From the NCBI GenBank assembly GCA_024256245.1, contig JAKLZD010000092.1, positions 1-10,056 on the forward strand: 10,056 nucleotides of DNA, in the 5' to 3' direction. Origin of the DNA: Candidatus Methylarchaceae archaeon HK01M (GTDB lineage: Archaea > Thermoproteota > Nitrososphaeria > Nitrososphaerales > JACAEJ01). Position numbers and translations under genes: made by a program. The notes under the pieces were generated by a model. The model was not told the DNA's origin and did no database searches. It saw only the letters and a list, made by a program, of their open reading frames with translations. Below are positions 1 through 6,018 of the stretch, piece by piece. Position 1 is the first letter of the stretch. Each line of letters opens with the position of its first letter.

Positions 1-43
1 TGGTATAATTTTTTACTGATAGAAGAAGTCTGGGAGTTACCGA

Positions 44-1636
44 CTATAATTTCGATCCTCTTATCTCATTCAATATCAATCTATAGGCATACCCATCTAT
101 AAGAGCTGTGGCACTAGCCTCGATTATATTCTCAGATAGAGCAGTGGTAGCCCATTGAAGATCGTTATCCTTGAATTCTATGAATGTTCTAACAGTGGAT
201 GCAGTGCCAGTGCCACTGTCTACAACCGTGACTTTGTAGTTAAGGAGCGTGATATTTTTAAGTTGAGGGAAACGCTTTAGTAGGGCTTTTCTCAAAGCTT
301 GATCCAAGGCATGGACAGGGCCGACACCGATAGAGACCTCATGGAAAACTTCGTCGTCGACTTTAACCATTATCTCCCCATTTGTATAATTAACTCCATT
401 CTTGATCGTGGAAACGCTCCAACGCTGGACTTTAAAGGGATAAAGTTCATAGCCCATGGCCCTTAAGAGAATTAAATGTACTGTAGCGTCAGCATCTTCA
501 ACTCGATAGCCTTGGGCTTCCATGCGCTTTATCTCTTCTAGGACTTTATCTACAACATTGCTTCGCTTATCCAACTTTAACCCTAATCCCTGAGCCATAT
601 TTACCACGCTAGCTCTTCCCGATAGTTCTGAGATAGAAAGCTCTCTACGATTGCCAACTAAGATTGGGTCGATATGCTCGTAAGCTTTTGGTTGCTTCAA
701 TATAGCATCTATATGCACGCCACCTTTATGGGCAAAGGCATTCTTTCCCACGTAAGGTTGGTAAGGATCTGGTGGCAGGTTTACCAGATCATAGACATAC
801 TTTGATAGAGTCGATAGATTCTTTAATTGTTCGCCTATCGGTTTATCATTATACAGAGCTCTTAGACCCATCTTAAAATGGAGGATGGGCAAGATTTGGC
901 AGAGATCGGCGTTGCCACATCTCTCTCCAAGACCGTTTATCGTACACTGTATATGCCTCACTCCCGCCGATATTGCTATGATAGTATTGGCAGTTGCAAG
1001 GCCAGAATCGTTATGGCAGTGAATCCCAAGAGGAGTTTTCAATTCAGCCTTCGCCTTCTCAACTATGTTCTGAACATCAGGAGTTAGTGTTCCTCCATTC
1101 GTGTCACAGAGAACTATTACTTCTGATCCTGCTTCCTCCGCTGTCTTAATTACCCTTAAAGCGTACTCATGATTACTCTTAAAGCCATCAAAGAAGTGCT
1201 CTGCATCGAATATAATATTTAGGTCATGTTTCTTTAAATATTCTATAGAGTCTCTTACCATTTCCAAATTTTCATCTAGCGTTGTCTGTAATACTTCAGT
1301 GATATGTAGATCCCAAGACTTGCCAAAAATTACCATAGTATTTACACCAGTATCGAGAAGGGAGGCCAATTTTACATCCTCATTAGGCGAGAGGCCTTTT
1401 CTTCTTGTGCTACCAAAGGCTACTACTTCTGAATATTTTAGAGGAATTTTCTTGATAGTTCTAAAGAACTCCACATCTTTTGGATTTGAGCCAGGCCACC
1501 CTCCCTCGATATACTTCACACCTAGTTCATCAAGGCGTTGAGTTATGCTAAGCTTATCTTGTAAAGAAAAGCCGACACCATACGTCTGAGCACCGTCCCT
1601 TAATGTGGTGTCCAGGATTTCTACGTCAGGATCGAA
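44..1636 (-). CDS. cimA: (R)-citramalate synthase, Geobacter type (start codon non-canonical or altered)
   Basis: Condenses pyruvate and acetyl-CoA to (R)-citramalate, the first step of the threonine-independent route to isoleucine; cytoplasmic. The open frame reaches 1648. Near its N-terminus it encodes VEILDTTLRDGAQTYG (bases about 1577-1624), which holds the catalytic Arg and metal-binding Asp of the LeuA/homocitrate synthase/CimA superfamily. It continues with YIEGGWPGSNPKDVEFF (a signature of the Geobacter CimA type), FDAEHFFDG, the metal-binding HCHND and NGLGERCGNADL, and ends in a LeuA-type C-terminal regulatory domain of about 120 residues. Total length near 530 residues fits this type. 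The first canonical start (GTG, 1517-1519) lies after the catalytic motif and would give an inactive 491-residue protein, so I reject it. A strong AGGAGGT at 1644-1650 points to initiation at 1634-1636, which reads TTC. Homocitrate or isopropylmalate synthase activity is less likely given the signature. Confidence 0.86.
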   Translation of the reverse strand, partial: FDPDVEILDTTLRDGAQTYGVGFSLQDKLSITQRLDELGVKYIEGGWPGSNPKDVEFFRTIKKIPLKYSEVVAFGSTRRKGLSPNEDVKLASLLDTGVNTMVIFGKSWDLHITEVLQTTLDENLEMVRDSIEYLKKHDLNIIFDAEHFFDGFKSNHEYALRVIKTAEEAGSEVIVLCDTNGGTLTPDVQNIVEKAKAELKTPLGIHCHNDSGLATANTIIAISAGVRHIQCTINGLGERCGNADLCQILPILHFKMGLRALYNDKPIGEQLKNLSTLSKYVYDLVNLPPDPYQPYVGKNAFAHKGGVHIDAILKQPKAYEHIDPILVGNRRELSISELSGRASVVNMAQGLGLKLDKRSNVVDKVLEEIKRMEAQGYRVEDADATVHLILLRAMGYELYPFKVQRWSVSTIKNGVNYTNGEIMVKVDDEVFHEVSIGVGPVHALDQALRKALLKRFPQLKNITLLNYKVTVVDSGTGTASTVRTFIEFKDNDLQWATTALSENIIEASATALIDGYAYRLILNEIRGSKL

Positions 1637-1642
1637 CTCCGC

Positions 1643-1650
1643 AACCTCCT
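1643..1650 (-). promoter_or_regulatory. Shine-Dalgarno sequence of cimA
   Basis: The reverse strand reads AGGAGGTT, the best ribosome-binding match in the window. Seven bases after AGGAGGT comes the in-frame triplet TTC (1636-1634), followed by DPDVEILDTTLRDG. No ATG, GTG or TTG exists in frame between the stop at 1649-1651 and the GTG at 1519. The site supports an N-terminus ahead of the catalytic motif even though the initiator is not canonical. Confidence 0.55.
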
Positions 1651-1670
1651 ATTACTGAAGAATATCTTCC

Positions 1671-1700
1671 ACATATAAATAAGGATAACTGAATCTTATA
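1671..1700. promoter_or_regulatory. Divergent TATA-type promoters for cimA and the integrase
   Basis: Forward strand: ATATAAATAA at 1672-1681 is centred about 26 bases before the integrase ATG at 1702, the spacing expected of a leaderless archaeal transcript. Reverse strand: TATAAGATTC at 1700-1691 would start transcription near 1671, giving cimA a leader of about 35 bases that carries its Shine-Dalgarno site; TTATTTATAT (1682-1673) is an alternative. The two promoters overlap. Assigned by motif and spacing only. Confidence 0.4.
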
Positions 1701-1701
1701 C

Positions 1702-2559
1702 ATGAATTTCAGGAAGTGGTCAGTAGGATTTGAACCCAAGATCGCTACCTTTTTCAAAGAATATGAGGAAAAGAAGTTCAAAATATACCTTTCTGACCAA
1801 AATAAGTCCAAATCTACGATAAAAGAATATGCAAAATTCATAAGGCTAATAATAAGAGAGGCTAAGAATTATCCTTCAATTTAAGATTATCTTAGAAGCT
1901 TAAAGGATAGAATTATTAGCGGATTTGGCTATCGACTTAAAGTGTTAAAAGCCTACTGCAAGTTCAAAGGTTATCCTGATTACTTTAGCAATTTCAAATT
2001 TCCACCTAAAGACTTCATCCCAAAAAGATTAGCAACGAAAGAAGAACTAAAGGTATTCTATGATGCATTACCATGTCTAAGGAGTAAAGCGATCTTCTTA
2101 ATGTTGGCTACTAGTGGATTGAGGAAGGGCGAAGTCTTAAGCCTCAGAATTAAAGATGTAGATTTAGAAAGAAGCATGATCATACCTCATGTTCATGAAG
2201 GTGTTTCAAAACACTCATGGGTATCATTTTTCAATGAAGAGGCTGAAGAAGCAATTAGAGCTTTCAGAGATTCTCTTTCAAGAAGGGCATTGAAGAGTCA
2301 ACTACTTTTCGCAGGTGATACAAAACAGTTAAAGAAAGATTGGAAAATAGCAAGAGAAAAAACAAAGATACAACTGAAGATCAAGGACTTAAGAGACTGG
2401 TTCTGTCAGACTATGGGCGAGTTAGGGGTTTCTGATCGCTTTATAGATGCCTTTTGTGGTAGAACGCCAAAGTCGGTATTAGCTAGACATTACAGTGATT
2501 ATTCTCCAGAGAGACTGAAGAAGATATACGATAAAGCTGGGCTGAAGGTGCTGTTCTAA
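1702..2559 (+). pseudogene. SSV1-type archaeal tyrosine integrase interrupted by an in-frame TAA
   Basis: A site-specific recombinase that would insert a virus or plasmid into a tRNA gene. The frame is continuous from ATG 1702 to TAA 2557 except for one TAA at 1882-1884. The first 60 codons carry WSVGFEP, an antisense translation of a tRNA T-arm typical of integrases whose att site lies inside the gene, then a helical core-binding segment. Translation past the stop keeps the family pattern (DYLRSLKDRI...). The catalytic part has box I Arg in TSGLRKGEVLSL (codon 141 of the composite frame), a likely beta-strand Lys in SKHSW, KDLR in place of HxxR (a known archaeal variant), CGRTPKSVLARHY with nucleophile Tyr at codon 264, and the archaeal tail YSPERLKKIYDKAGLKVL. 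A GTG at 1942 could restart a 205-residue protein with all catalytic residues, so some activity cannot be excluded. No other element genes flank it. Confidence 0.85.
1716..1749 (-). other. tRNA 3'-end fragment, putative integrase att site
   Basis: On the reverse strand this reads as the T-arm and acceptor 3' strand of a tRNA: TTGGG, loop TTCAAAT, CCTAC, then TGACCAC (1722-1716). The T-stem pairs at four of five positions counting one G-T. No D-arm, anticodon arm or 5' acceptor strand of tRNA quality precedes it, so it is a fragment and not a tRNA gene. It lies in codons 5-16 of the integrase, exactly where SSV1-type integrases carry attP. The matching chromosomal tRNA is not in this window. 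Confidence 0.65.
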
Positions 2560-2660
2560 CCCTCCTCTTATTATTTGAAGTTAAACTGAAGACATTTGTA
2601 TATGCGTGGCACTCAATTTTACGAGATTTCTCATCAAATAGATGAAATAAAAAGTGGTGG

Positions 2661-2678
2661 GGGTTGCCTGTGCAACCC
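2661..2678. terminator. Hairpin between convergent integrase and secreted-protein genes
   Basis: GGGTTGC (2661-2667), loop CTGT, GCAACCC (2672-2678): a perfect 7-bp stem with a 4-base loop, about 100 bases after the integrase stop and 19 bases after the stop of the reverse-strand gene. Read on the reverse strand it is followed by CCCACCACTTTTTATTTC, so it best fits termination of the secreted-protein transcript. A weaker TCATC/GATGA hairpin (2631-2645) lies beside it. The rest of 2560-2696 shows no gene. Confidence 0.5.
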
Positions 2679-2696
2679 TTATTGCTCTTACGGCTC

Positions 2697-3509
2697 TTAA
2701 GGTTGGTACTCGACTATGTAGCAATAACTGACCGTAAAATTTGAACCCGCATTGGCCTGCCCATATAAGGAAAGGTTGTATTTAAAACAAAATTCGTAGG
2801 TTTTGGGAGGATATATGTTTGTTCCGTCTGCGATAGTCTCTCCAGTGGAAACAGATGCCATAAAGTAATGGAAGTCTAAAAATTCACCTGAATCAATATT
2901 CCATGTCAATATCGTTATCGTAATCTTGGCAGTCTTGTCGGAGGGTAGGTCAATAATAGAATGGAAATAGAGTTGATCTGGAAAGGTCACTTTATCACTT
3001 CCTGCTATAATTTGTGTAGTATTATTGTATTTCCCATCTGTACCGAACCAAGAGTCTAGTTCGTCGACCTTACCCCAGATGTCATCGATCTTAGCCTCTA
3101 CTATCGATAGACTGCCGATGAGGTCTACCAGTCTCTGATCTAAAGGATTGGTATAACTAAGTTCTATGTCTTCAGTGTAGGCATCAGGGGGGTTGACAGC
3201 TATTATTGTACAGGTACCAGGATAGCCCTCCTCCATCTTGAAGGAGAAGTAGAACCTGCCGTACCAGTTCACATGTGCACTACCAAGATGATGGTATTCA
3301 TCGACAACATCACAGTATATATCTACTGTATTTCCAGGTTCGAAGTGATAGCCCCTGACATACACAGTCTGTCCAGGGCTGACTGAAGAAGGATAGACGA
3401 TTATGTATGGATCACCTATGGCGGATGTTGTAGGTATGGTTGCTGTAGTGAATGCTGATAGGATGAGTATGCTGATTATGGCTATTGATAAATTTCTATT
3501 GGAACTCAT
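2697..3509 (-). CDS. Secreted protein with IPT/TIG-like domain, function unknown
   Basis: A 270-residue exported protein that I cannot assign to a named family. Residues 1-30 form a Sec signal peptide (short charged start, hydrophobic LSIAIISILILSAF, small-residue end TTSA with likely cleavage before IGDP). Residues about 33-118 look like an immunoglobulin-like IPT/TIG domain as found in archaeal cell-surface proteins (VSPGQTVYVRGYHFEPGNTV). Residues about 123-155 (DQRLVDLIGSLSIVEAKIDD) form a short amphipathic helix or coiled coil. Residues 160-270 are beta-rich. Four cysteines (66, 100, 241, 263) could form two disulfides, and N162/N163, N245 and N257 lie in N-glycosylation sequons. There is no C-terminal membrane anchor, so it is either released or held by partners. 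It starts at an ATG just after an inverted repeat and is probably monocistronic. A role as cargo of the neighbouring mobile-element relic is possible but not shown. Confidence 0.75.
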   Translation of the reverse strand: MSSNRNLSIAIISILILSAFTTATIPTTSAIGDPYIIVYPSSVSPGQTVYVRGYHFEPGNTVDIYCDVVDEYHHLGSAHVNWYGRFYFSFKMEEGYPGTCTIIAVNPPDAYTEDIELSYTNPLDQRLVDLIGSLSIVEAKIDDIWGKVDELDSWFGTDGKYNNTTQIIAGSDKVTFPDQLYFHSIIDLPSDKTAKITITILTWNIDSGEFLDFHYFMASVSTGETIADGTNIYPPKTYEFCFKYNLSLYGQANAGSNFTVSYCYIVEYQP

Positions 3510-3511
3510 TG

Positions 3512-3528
3512 TTATCTTGATAAGATAA
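3512..3528. promoter_or_regulatory. Inverted repeat at the start of the secreted-protein gene, operator candidate
   Basis: TTATCTT (3512-3518), GAT, AAGATAA (3522-3528) is a 7-bp inverted repeat with a 3-base spacer, ending two bases from the reverse-strand ATG at 3507-3509. It covers the expected transcription start or leader. It could bind a dimeric repressor or fold as a short RNA hairpin that masks the start. The surrounding DNA is very AT-rich, which raises the chance of a fortuitous match. Confidence 0.35.
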
Positions 3529-3560
3529 AAATTCTTTAAAATATCTTATTGATATACACA

Positions 3561-3605
3561 TAACTTACAAGTAAATCTTATTAATATATATTTAACTTAC
3601 AAGTA
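3561..3605. repeat. Direct repeats TAACTTACAAGTA, 32-base spacing
   Basis: Two identical 13-mers, TAACTTACAAGTA, at 3561-3573 and 3593-3605, start 32 bases apart. The linked motif ATCTTATT(A/G)A recurs three times: near 3543, 3575 and 3610. The array therefore looks like two to three degenerate units of about 32 bases. The spacing is close to three helical turns, so the copies face the same side of the DNA. It lies 50-100 bases upstream of the secreted-protein gene. Confidence 0.5.
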
Positions 3606-3665
3606 TTACATCTTATTAAATAAAATATTGCAGATACGTTATAGATAAAGGAAAAATAGGGTATA

Positions 3666-3712
3666 GGGGCCTTAACATCAACCCGCCCCAATAGGTTGGG
3701 AGACTGTTGATG
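3666..3712 (+). other. GC-rich segment with nested and alternative hairpins, possible structured RNA
   Basis: In an otherwise AT-rich gap, CATCAAC (3676-3682) pairs with GTTGATG (3706-3712), enclosing CCCAA (3687-3691), loop TAGG and TTGGG (3696-3700). A competing stem, GGGGC (3666-3670) with GCCCC (3685-3689), uses the same bases as the inner helix, so the two folds exclude each other. It lies about 70 bases before pgk and mostly upstream of the likely pgk promoter. It might therefore be a small RNA of its own, or a DNA element, and not a pgk leader. Confidence 0.3.
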
Positions 3713-3741
3713 AATTGTTTGGTTTGTATTAACGAAGACCA

Positions 3742-3764
3742 AAAGTATATTTAGCTTATAAGAT
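3742..3764 (+). promoter_or_regulatory. pgk-gap promoter (TATA/BRE)
   Basis: CCAAAAGTATATTTAG (3739-3754) resembles a BRE followed by a TATA box and would start transcription about 10 bases before the pgk ATG. CTTATAAGAT (3755-3764) is a second TATA-like box whose spacing would give a leaderless mRNA. No Shine-Dalgarno sequence precedes the ATG at 3783, which suits a leaderless or very short leader. Confidence 0.45.
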
Positions 3765-3782
3765 AAATCCTATCATACAGCT

Positions 3783-4988
3783 ATGAAGTTATTAGCTATA
3801 GATGATTTGAATTTAGAGGACGAGACAGTCTTTGTACGTGTTGACCTAAATACACCAATCGATCCTAATACTGGAGGACTTATGGAGAAAGAAAGGATAA
3901 AGGAAGCGGCTGTAACGATACGCGATCTGGATTGTGCCAAAGTCGTTTTAGCGTCCCATCAAGGACGTGTAGGAAGGCCTGATTACATATCTCTTGAGCC
4001 GCATGCAACGATATTGAGTGATATTTTAGGAAAGGAGGTAAAATTTACTGAAGATATTTTCGGCCCAACAGCGAGATGGGAAATAGCCAACCTAAAAAAA
4101 GGAGAAGTGCTACTGTTGGATAATCTACGATTTATCGCTGAAGAGAACAAGGAGTTCAAACCTGAACAGGCTGCGAAGACAGTCTTTGTGCAACGCCTTT
4201 ACAAACTGTTCAATGCTTGCATATTAGATGCTTTTCCTACCGCCCATAGAGCCCATCCTTCTATTGTCGGTTTTTCTTATATTCTACCTACATGTGGTGG
4301 GAGGCTCGTAGTAAAGGAGTTAAAAGCTTTGAATAGGGTAACGACTGCTGCGAAGGGGCCTTTTATAACTGCGCTCGGTGGTTCAAAAGTGACAGACAGG
4401 ATGGAAGCCATAGAAGCGCTTATCAATAATAACCGTGCTGATAAAGTCTTACTATCTGGGTTGATCGCAAACATCTTCTTCAAGGCTATGGACAAGATCA
4501 AGTACAAACTGGGAATAAGTGGAGAGGATGAAATTATAGAGAAGGCCAGATCCCTTCTGGCAATGTATCCTCAAACATTCGAACTTCCACAAGATGTTGC
4601 TGTAGAGCGTAGTGGTGAGAGGGTGGAGATAAGCGTCAATGAATTAGGCAAGGATGAAGTAATCTTGGATATTGGATCAAAGACCATCGATTCTTATTCA
4701 AGAGTCATCCGTAGCGGAGGTACGATCTTCATGAGTGGTCCTGCTGGAGTCTTTGAGAAATCTGGCTTTGAAGTAGGAACCGAAGGACTTTTAAGGGCTA
4801 TGGCCTCGTCTTTAGGCACTACAATAGTAAGCGGAGGTCATCTAACCACGGCATTACAGAAGTTCGGAATAAAAGAATGGATAGATTACGCGAGCACAGC
4901 AGGTGGAGCGTTGGTCCTTTACCTAGCTGGGAAGCGCCTGCCTCTTATAGATGCTCTTGAAAGAGCTGCTGAGAGGGTTGAAAAATGA
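3783..4988 (+). CDS. pgk: Phosphoglycerate kinase, archaeal type
   Basis: Transfers phosphate reversibly between 1,3-bisphosphoglycerate and ADP in glycolysis/gluconeogenesis; cytoplasmic. The 401 residues span both lobes. N-terminal substrate lobe: FVRVDLNTPID (17-27), ASHQGRVGRPD (57-67), LLDNLRF (111-117) and FPTAHRAHPS (151-160), which supply the Arg/His triose-binding set. C-terminal nucleotide lobe: ALGGSKVTDR (197-206), MSGPAGVFE (317-325), SGGHLTTAL (350-358) and STAGGALVLYLAGKRLP (371-387) with the glycine-rich phosphate loop. Insertions and the FPTAHRAHP motif are of the archaeal type. The stop overlaps the next start (ATGA at 4985-4988), so translation of gap is probably coupled; the two enzymes catalyse consecutive steps. 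The ATG start matches the usual family N-terminus. Confidence 0.96.
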   Translation: MKLLAIDDLNLEDETVFVRVDLNTPIDPNTGGLMEKERIKEAAVTIRDLDCAKVVLASHQGRVGRPDYISLEPHATILSDILGKEVKFTEDIFGPTARWEIANLKKGEVLLLDNLRFIAEENKEFKPEQAAKTVFVQRLYKLFNACILDAFPTAHRAHPSIVGFSYILPTCGGRLVVKELKALNRVTTAAKGPFITALGGSKVTDRMEAIEALINNNRADKVLLSGLIANIFFKAMDKIKYKLGISGEDEIIEKARSLLAMYPQTFELPQDVAVERSGERVEISVNELGKDEVILDIGSKTIDSYSRVIRSGGTIFMSGPAGVFEKSGFEVGTEGLLRAMASSLGTTIVSGGHLTTALQKFGIKEWIDYASTAGGALVLYLAGKRLPLIDALERAAERVEK

Positions 4989-5995
4989 TCAAGGTTGGTG
5001 TGAACGGTTACGGTGTAATAGGCAGAAGGATAGCAGATGCTGTAGTGCTTCAACCAGATATGGTTTTGAAAGGCATAGCAAAGGTAAGAGCAGACTATAA
5101 GGCCCGTCTGGCGAAGGAAAAAAATTACGATCTTTACGCAGCCGACGATAAATCTTTGAAGAGTTTCTCTGAAGTCGGCTTAAATCCCAAGGGTGTGCTG
5201 AACGACTTACTGGAGGAAGTAGATGTAGTTGTGGATGCTACGCCTGGAGGTATCGGTGCCCAGAATAATCCAATTTATCAGAAATTCAATAAAAAGGCCA
5301 TATTTGAAGGGGGAGAGAAGCATGCGCTTACAGGTTTCTCTTTCGTTACACAATGTAATTTCAATGACGCTATAGGTAAGAGGAGTATAAGGGTAGTCTC
5401 ATGCAATACAACTGCTTTGTGCCGTGTCCTAAACGCTTTAGATCAAGGTTTCAAGATAAAGAGGGCGAGAGTTGTGATAGTTAGAAGGGCTGCCGATCCA
5501 GACGATACAAAGAGGGGGCCCATAGATGCCGTTGTTCTTGACCCTGTCGCACTCCCATCTCATCATGGACCAGATGTACGCACAGTCCTTCCTAACATCG
5601 ATATAGTTACGATGGCTCTGAAGATACCAACAACTAACATGCACCTCCACTCATTGATAGTTTCTGTCAAGGAGAAAGTGAATGAAGACAAAGTGCGGGA
5701 CGTATTAAGAAATACAACAAGAATTCTTCTACTCAATAGTAAAGAGGGTATAGACTCTACAGCCAAAGTCATAGATATGGCAAGGGAGATTGGCAGACCT
5801 CGTAACGATCTATATGAAGTACCTGTATGGGAAGATTCGATCAAGGTTGTAGATGATGAAATCTACTTCTATATAGGCGTCCATCAAGAAGCCATAGTCA
5901 TACCTGAGAATATGGATGCCATAAGGGCGTTGATAGGCGGGTACTCGAAAGAAGAATCCATAGGAATCACAAACAAGACCCTTGGAATAAGATAG
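4985..5995 (+). CDS. gap: Glyceraldehyde-3-phosphate dehydrogenase, archaeal type II
   Basis: Phosphorylating NAD(P)-dependent dehydrogenase that interconverts glyceraldehyde-3-phosphate and 1,3-bisphosphoglycerate, the substrate of the overlapping pgk product. The 336 residues are the full archaeal length. Residues 4-15 (VGVNGYGVIGRR) form the Rossmann dinucleotide loop. VVSCNTTALCRVL carries the nucleophile Cys140, and TTNMHLHSL has the catalytic His at about 220. RRAADPDDTKRGPIDAV and PSHHGPDVRTVLP are phosphate-binding loops typical of the archaeal family and absent from bacterial GapA. The gene ends 23 bases before the convergent larE stop, with no clear hairpin between them. Whether NAD or NADP is preferred cannot be read securely from the sequence. 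Confidence 0.96.
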   Translation: MIKVGVNGYGVIGRRIADAVVLQPDMVLKGIAKVRADYKARLAKEKNYDLYAADDKSLKSFSEVGLNPKGVLNDLLEEVDVVVDATPGGIGAQNNPIYQKFNKKAIFEGGEKHALTGFSFVTQCNFNDAIGKRSIRVVSCNTTALCRVLNALDQGFKIKRARVVIVRRAADPDDTKRGPIDAVVLDPVALPSHHGPDVRTVLPNIDIVTMALKIPTTNMHLHSLIVSVKEKVNEDKVRDVLRNTTRILLLNSKEGIDSTAKVIDMAREIGRPRNDLYEVPVWEDSIKVVDDEIYFYIGVHQEAIVIPENMDAIRALIGGYSKEESIGITNKTLGIR

Positions 5996-6018
5996 ATAGA
6001 TCAAGAGCATAAGTACAG

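Noticed and set aside
1..43. Start of another gene downstream of cimA.
   Set aside because: Forty-three bases hold no start codon, Shine-Dalgarno site or recognisable coding sequence on either strand; only an A/T run that might aid termination of cimA.
878..1541. Forward-strand open frames opposite cimA.
   Set aside because: They overlap the conserved catalytic barrel of CimA and show no independent protein features.
1629..1637. GTTCGATCC on the reverse strand, a tRNA T-loop consensus, as a second tRNA or att remnant at the cimA start.
   Set aside because: The adjacent bases do not form a T-stem or acceptor strand, and the triplets are in frame with cimA.
1716..1800. A full tRNA gene on the reverse strand: TTGGTCA at 1800-1794 can pair with TGACCAC at 1722-1716.
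   Set aside because: The acceptor match is 6 of 7, but the bases between show no D-arm or anticodon arm and encode the integrase N-terminus; only the 3' end is tRNA-like.
1882..1884. Recoding of the internal stop (selenocysteine or pyrrolysine).
   Set aside because: The codon is TAA, not TGA or TAG, and no catalytic residue is expected there.
2734..2748. GTAAAATTTGAACCC, similar to the att core GTAGGATTTGAACCC, as the other end of an integrated element.
   Set aside because: It is only 13 of 15 bases, lies inside the coding sequence of the secreted protein (AGSNFTV), and lacks the flanking acceptor-strand sequence.
3561..3617. A short CRISPR array.
   Set aside because: Repeat units are AT-rich, degenerate, only two exact copies, lack a dyad and no cas genes are present.
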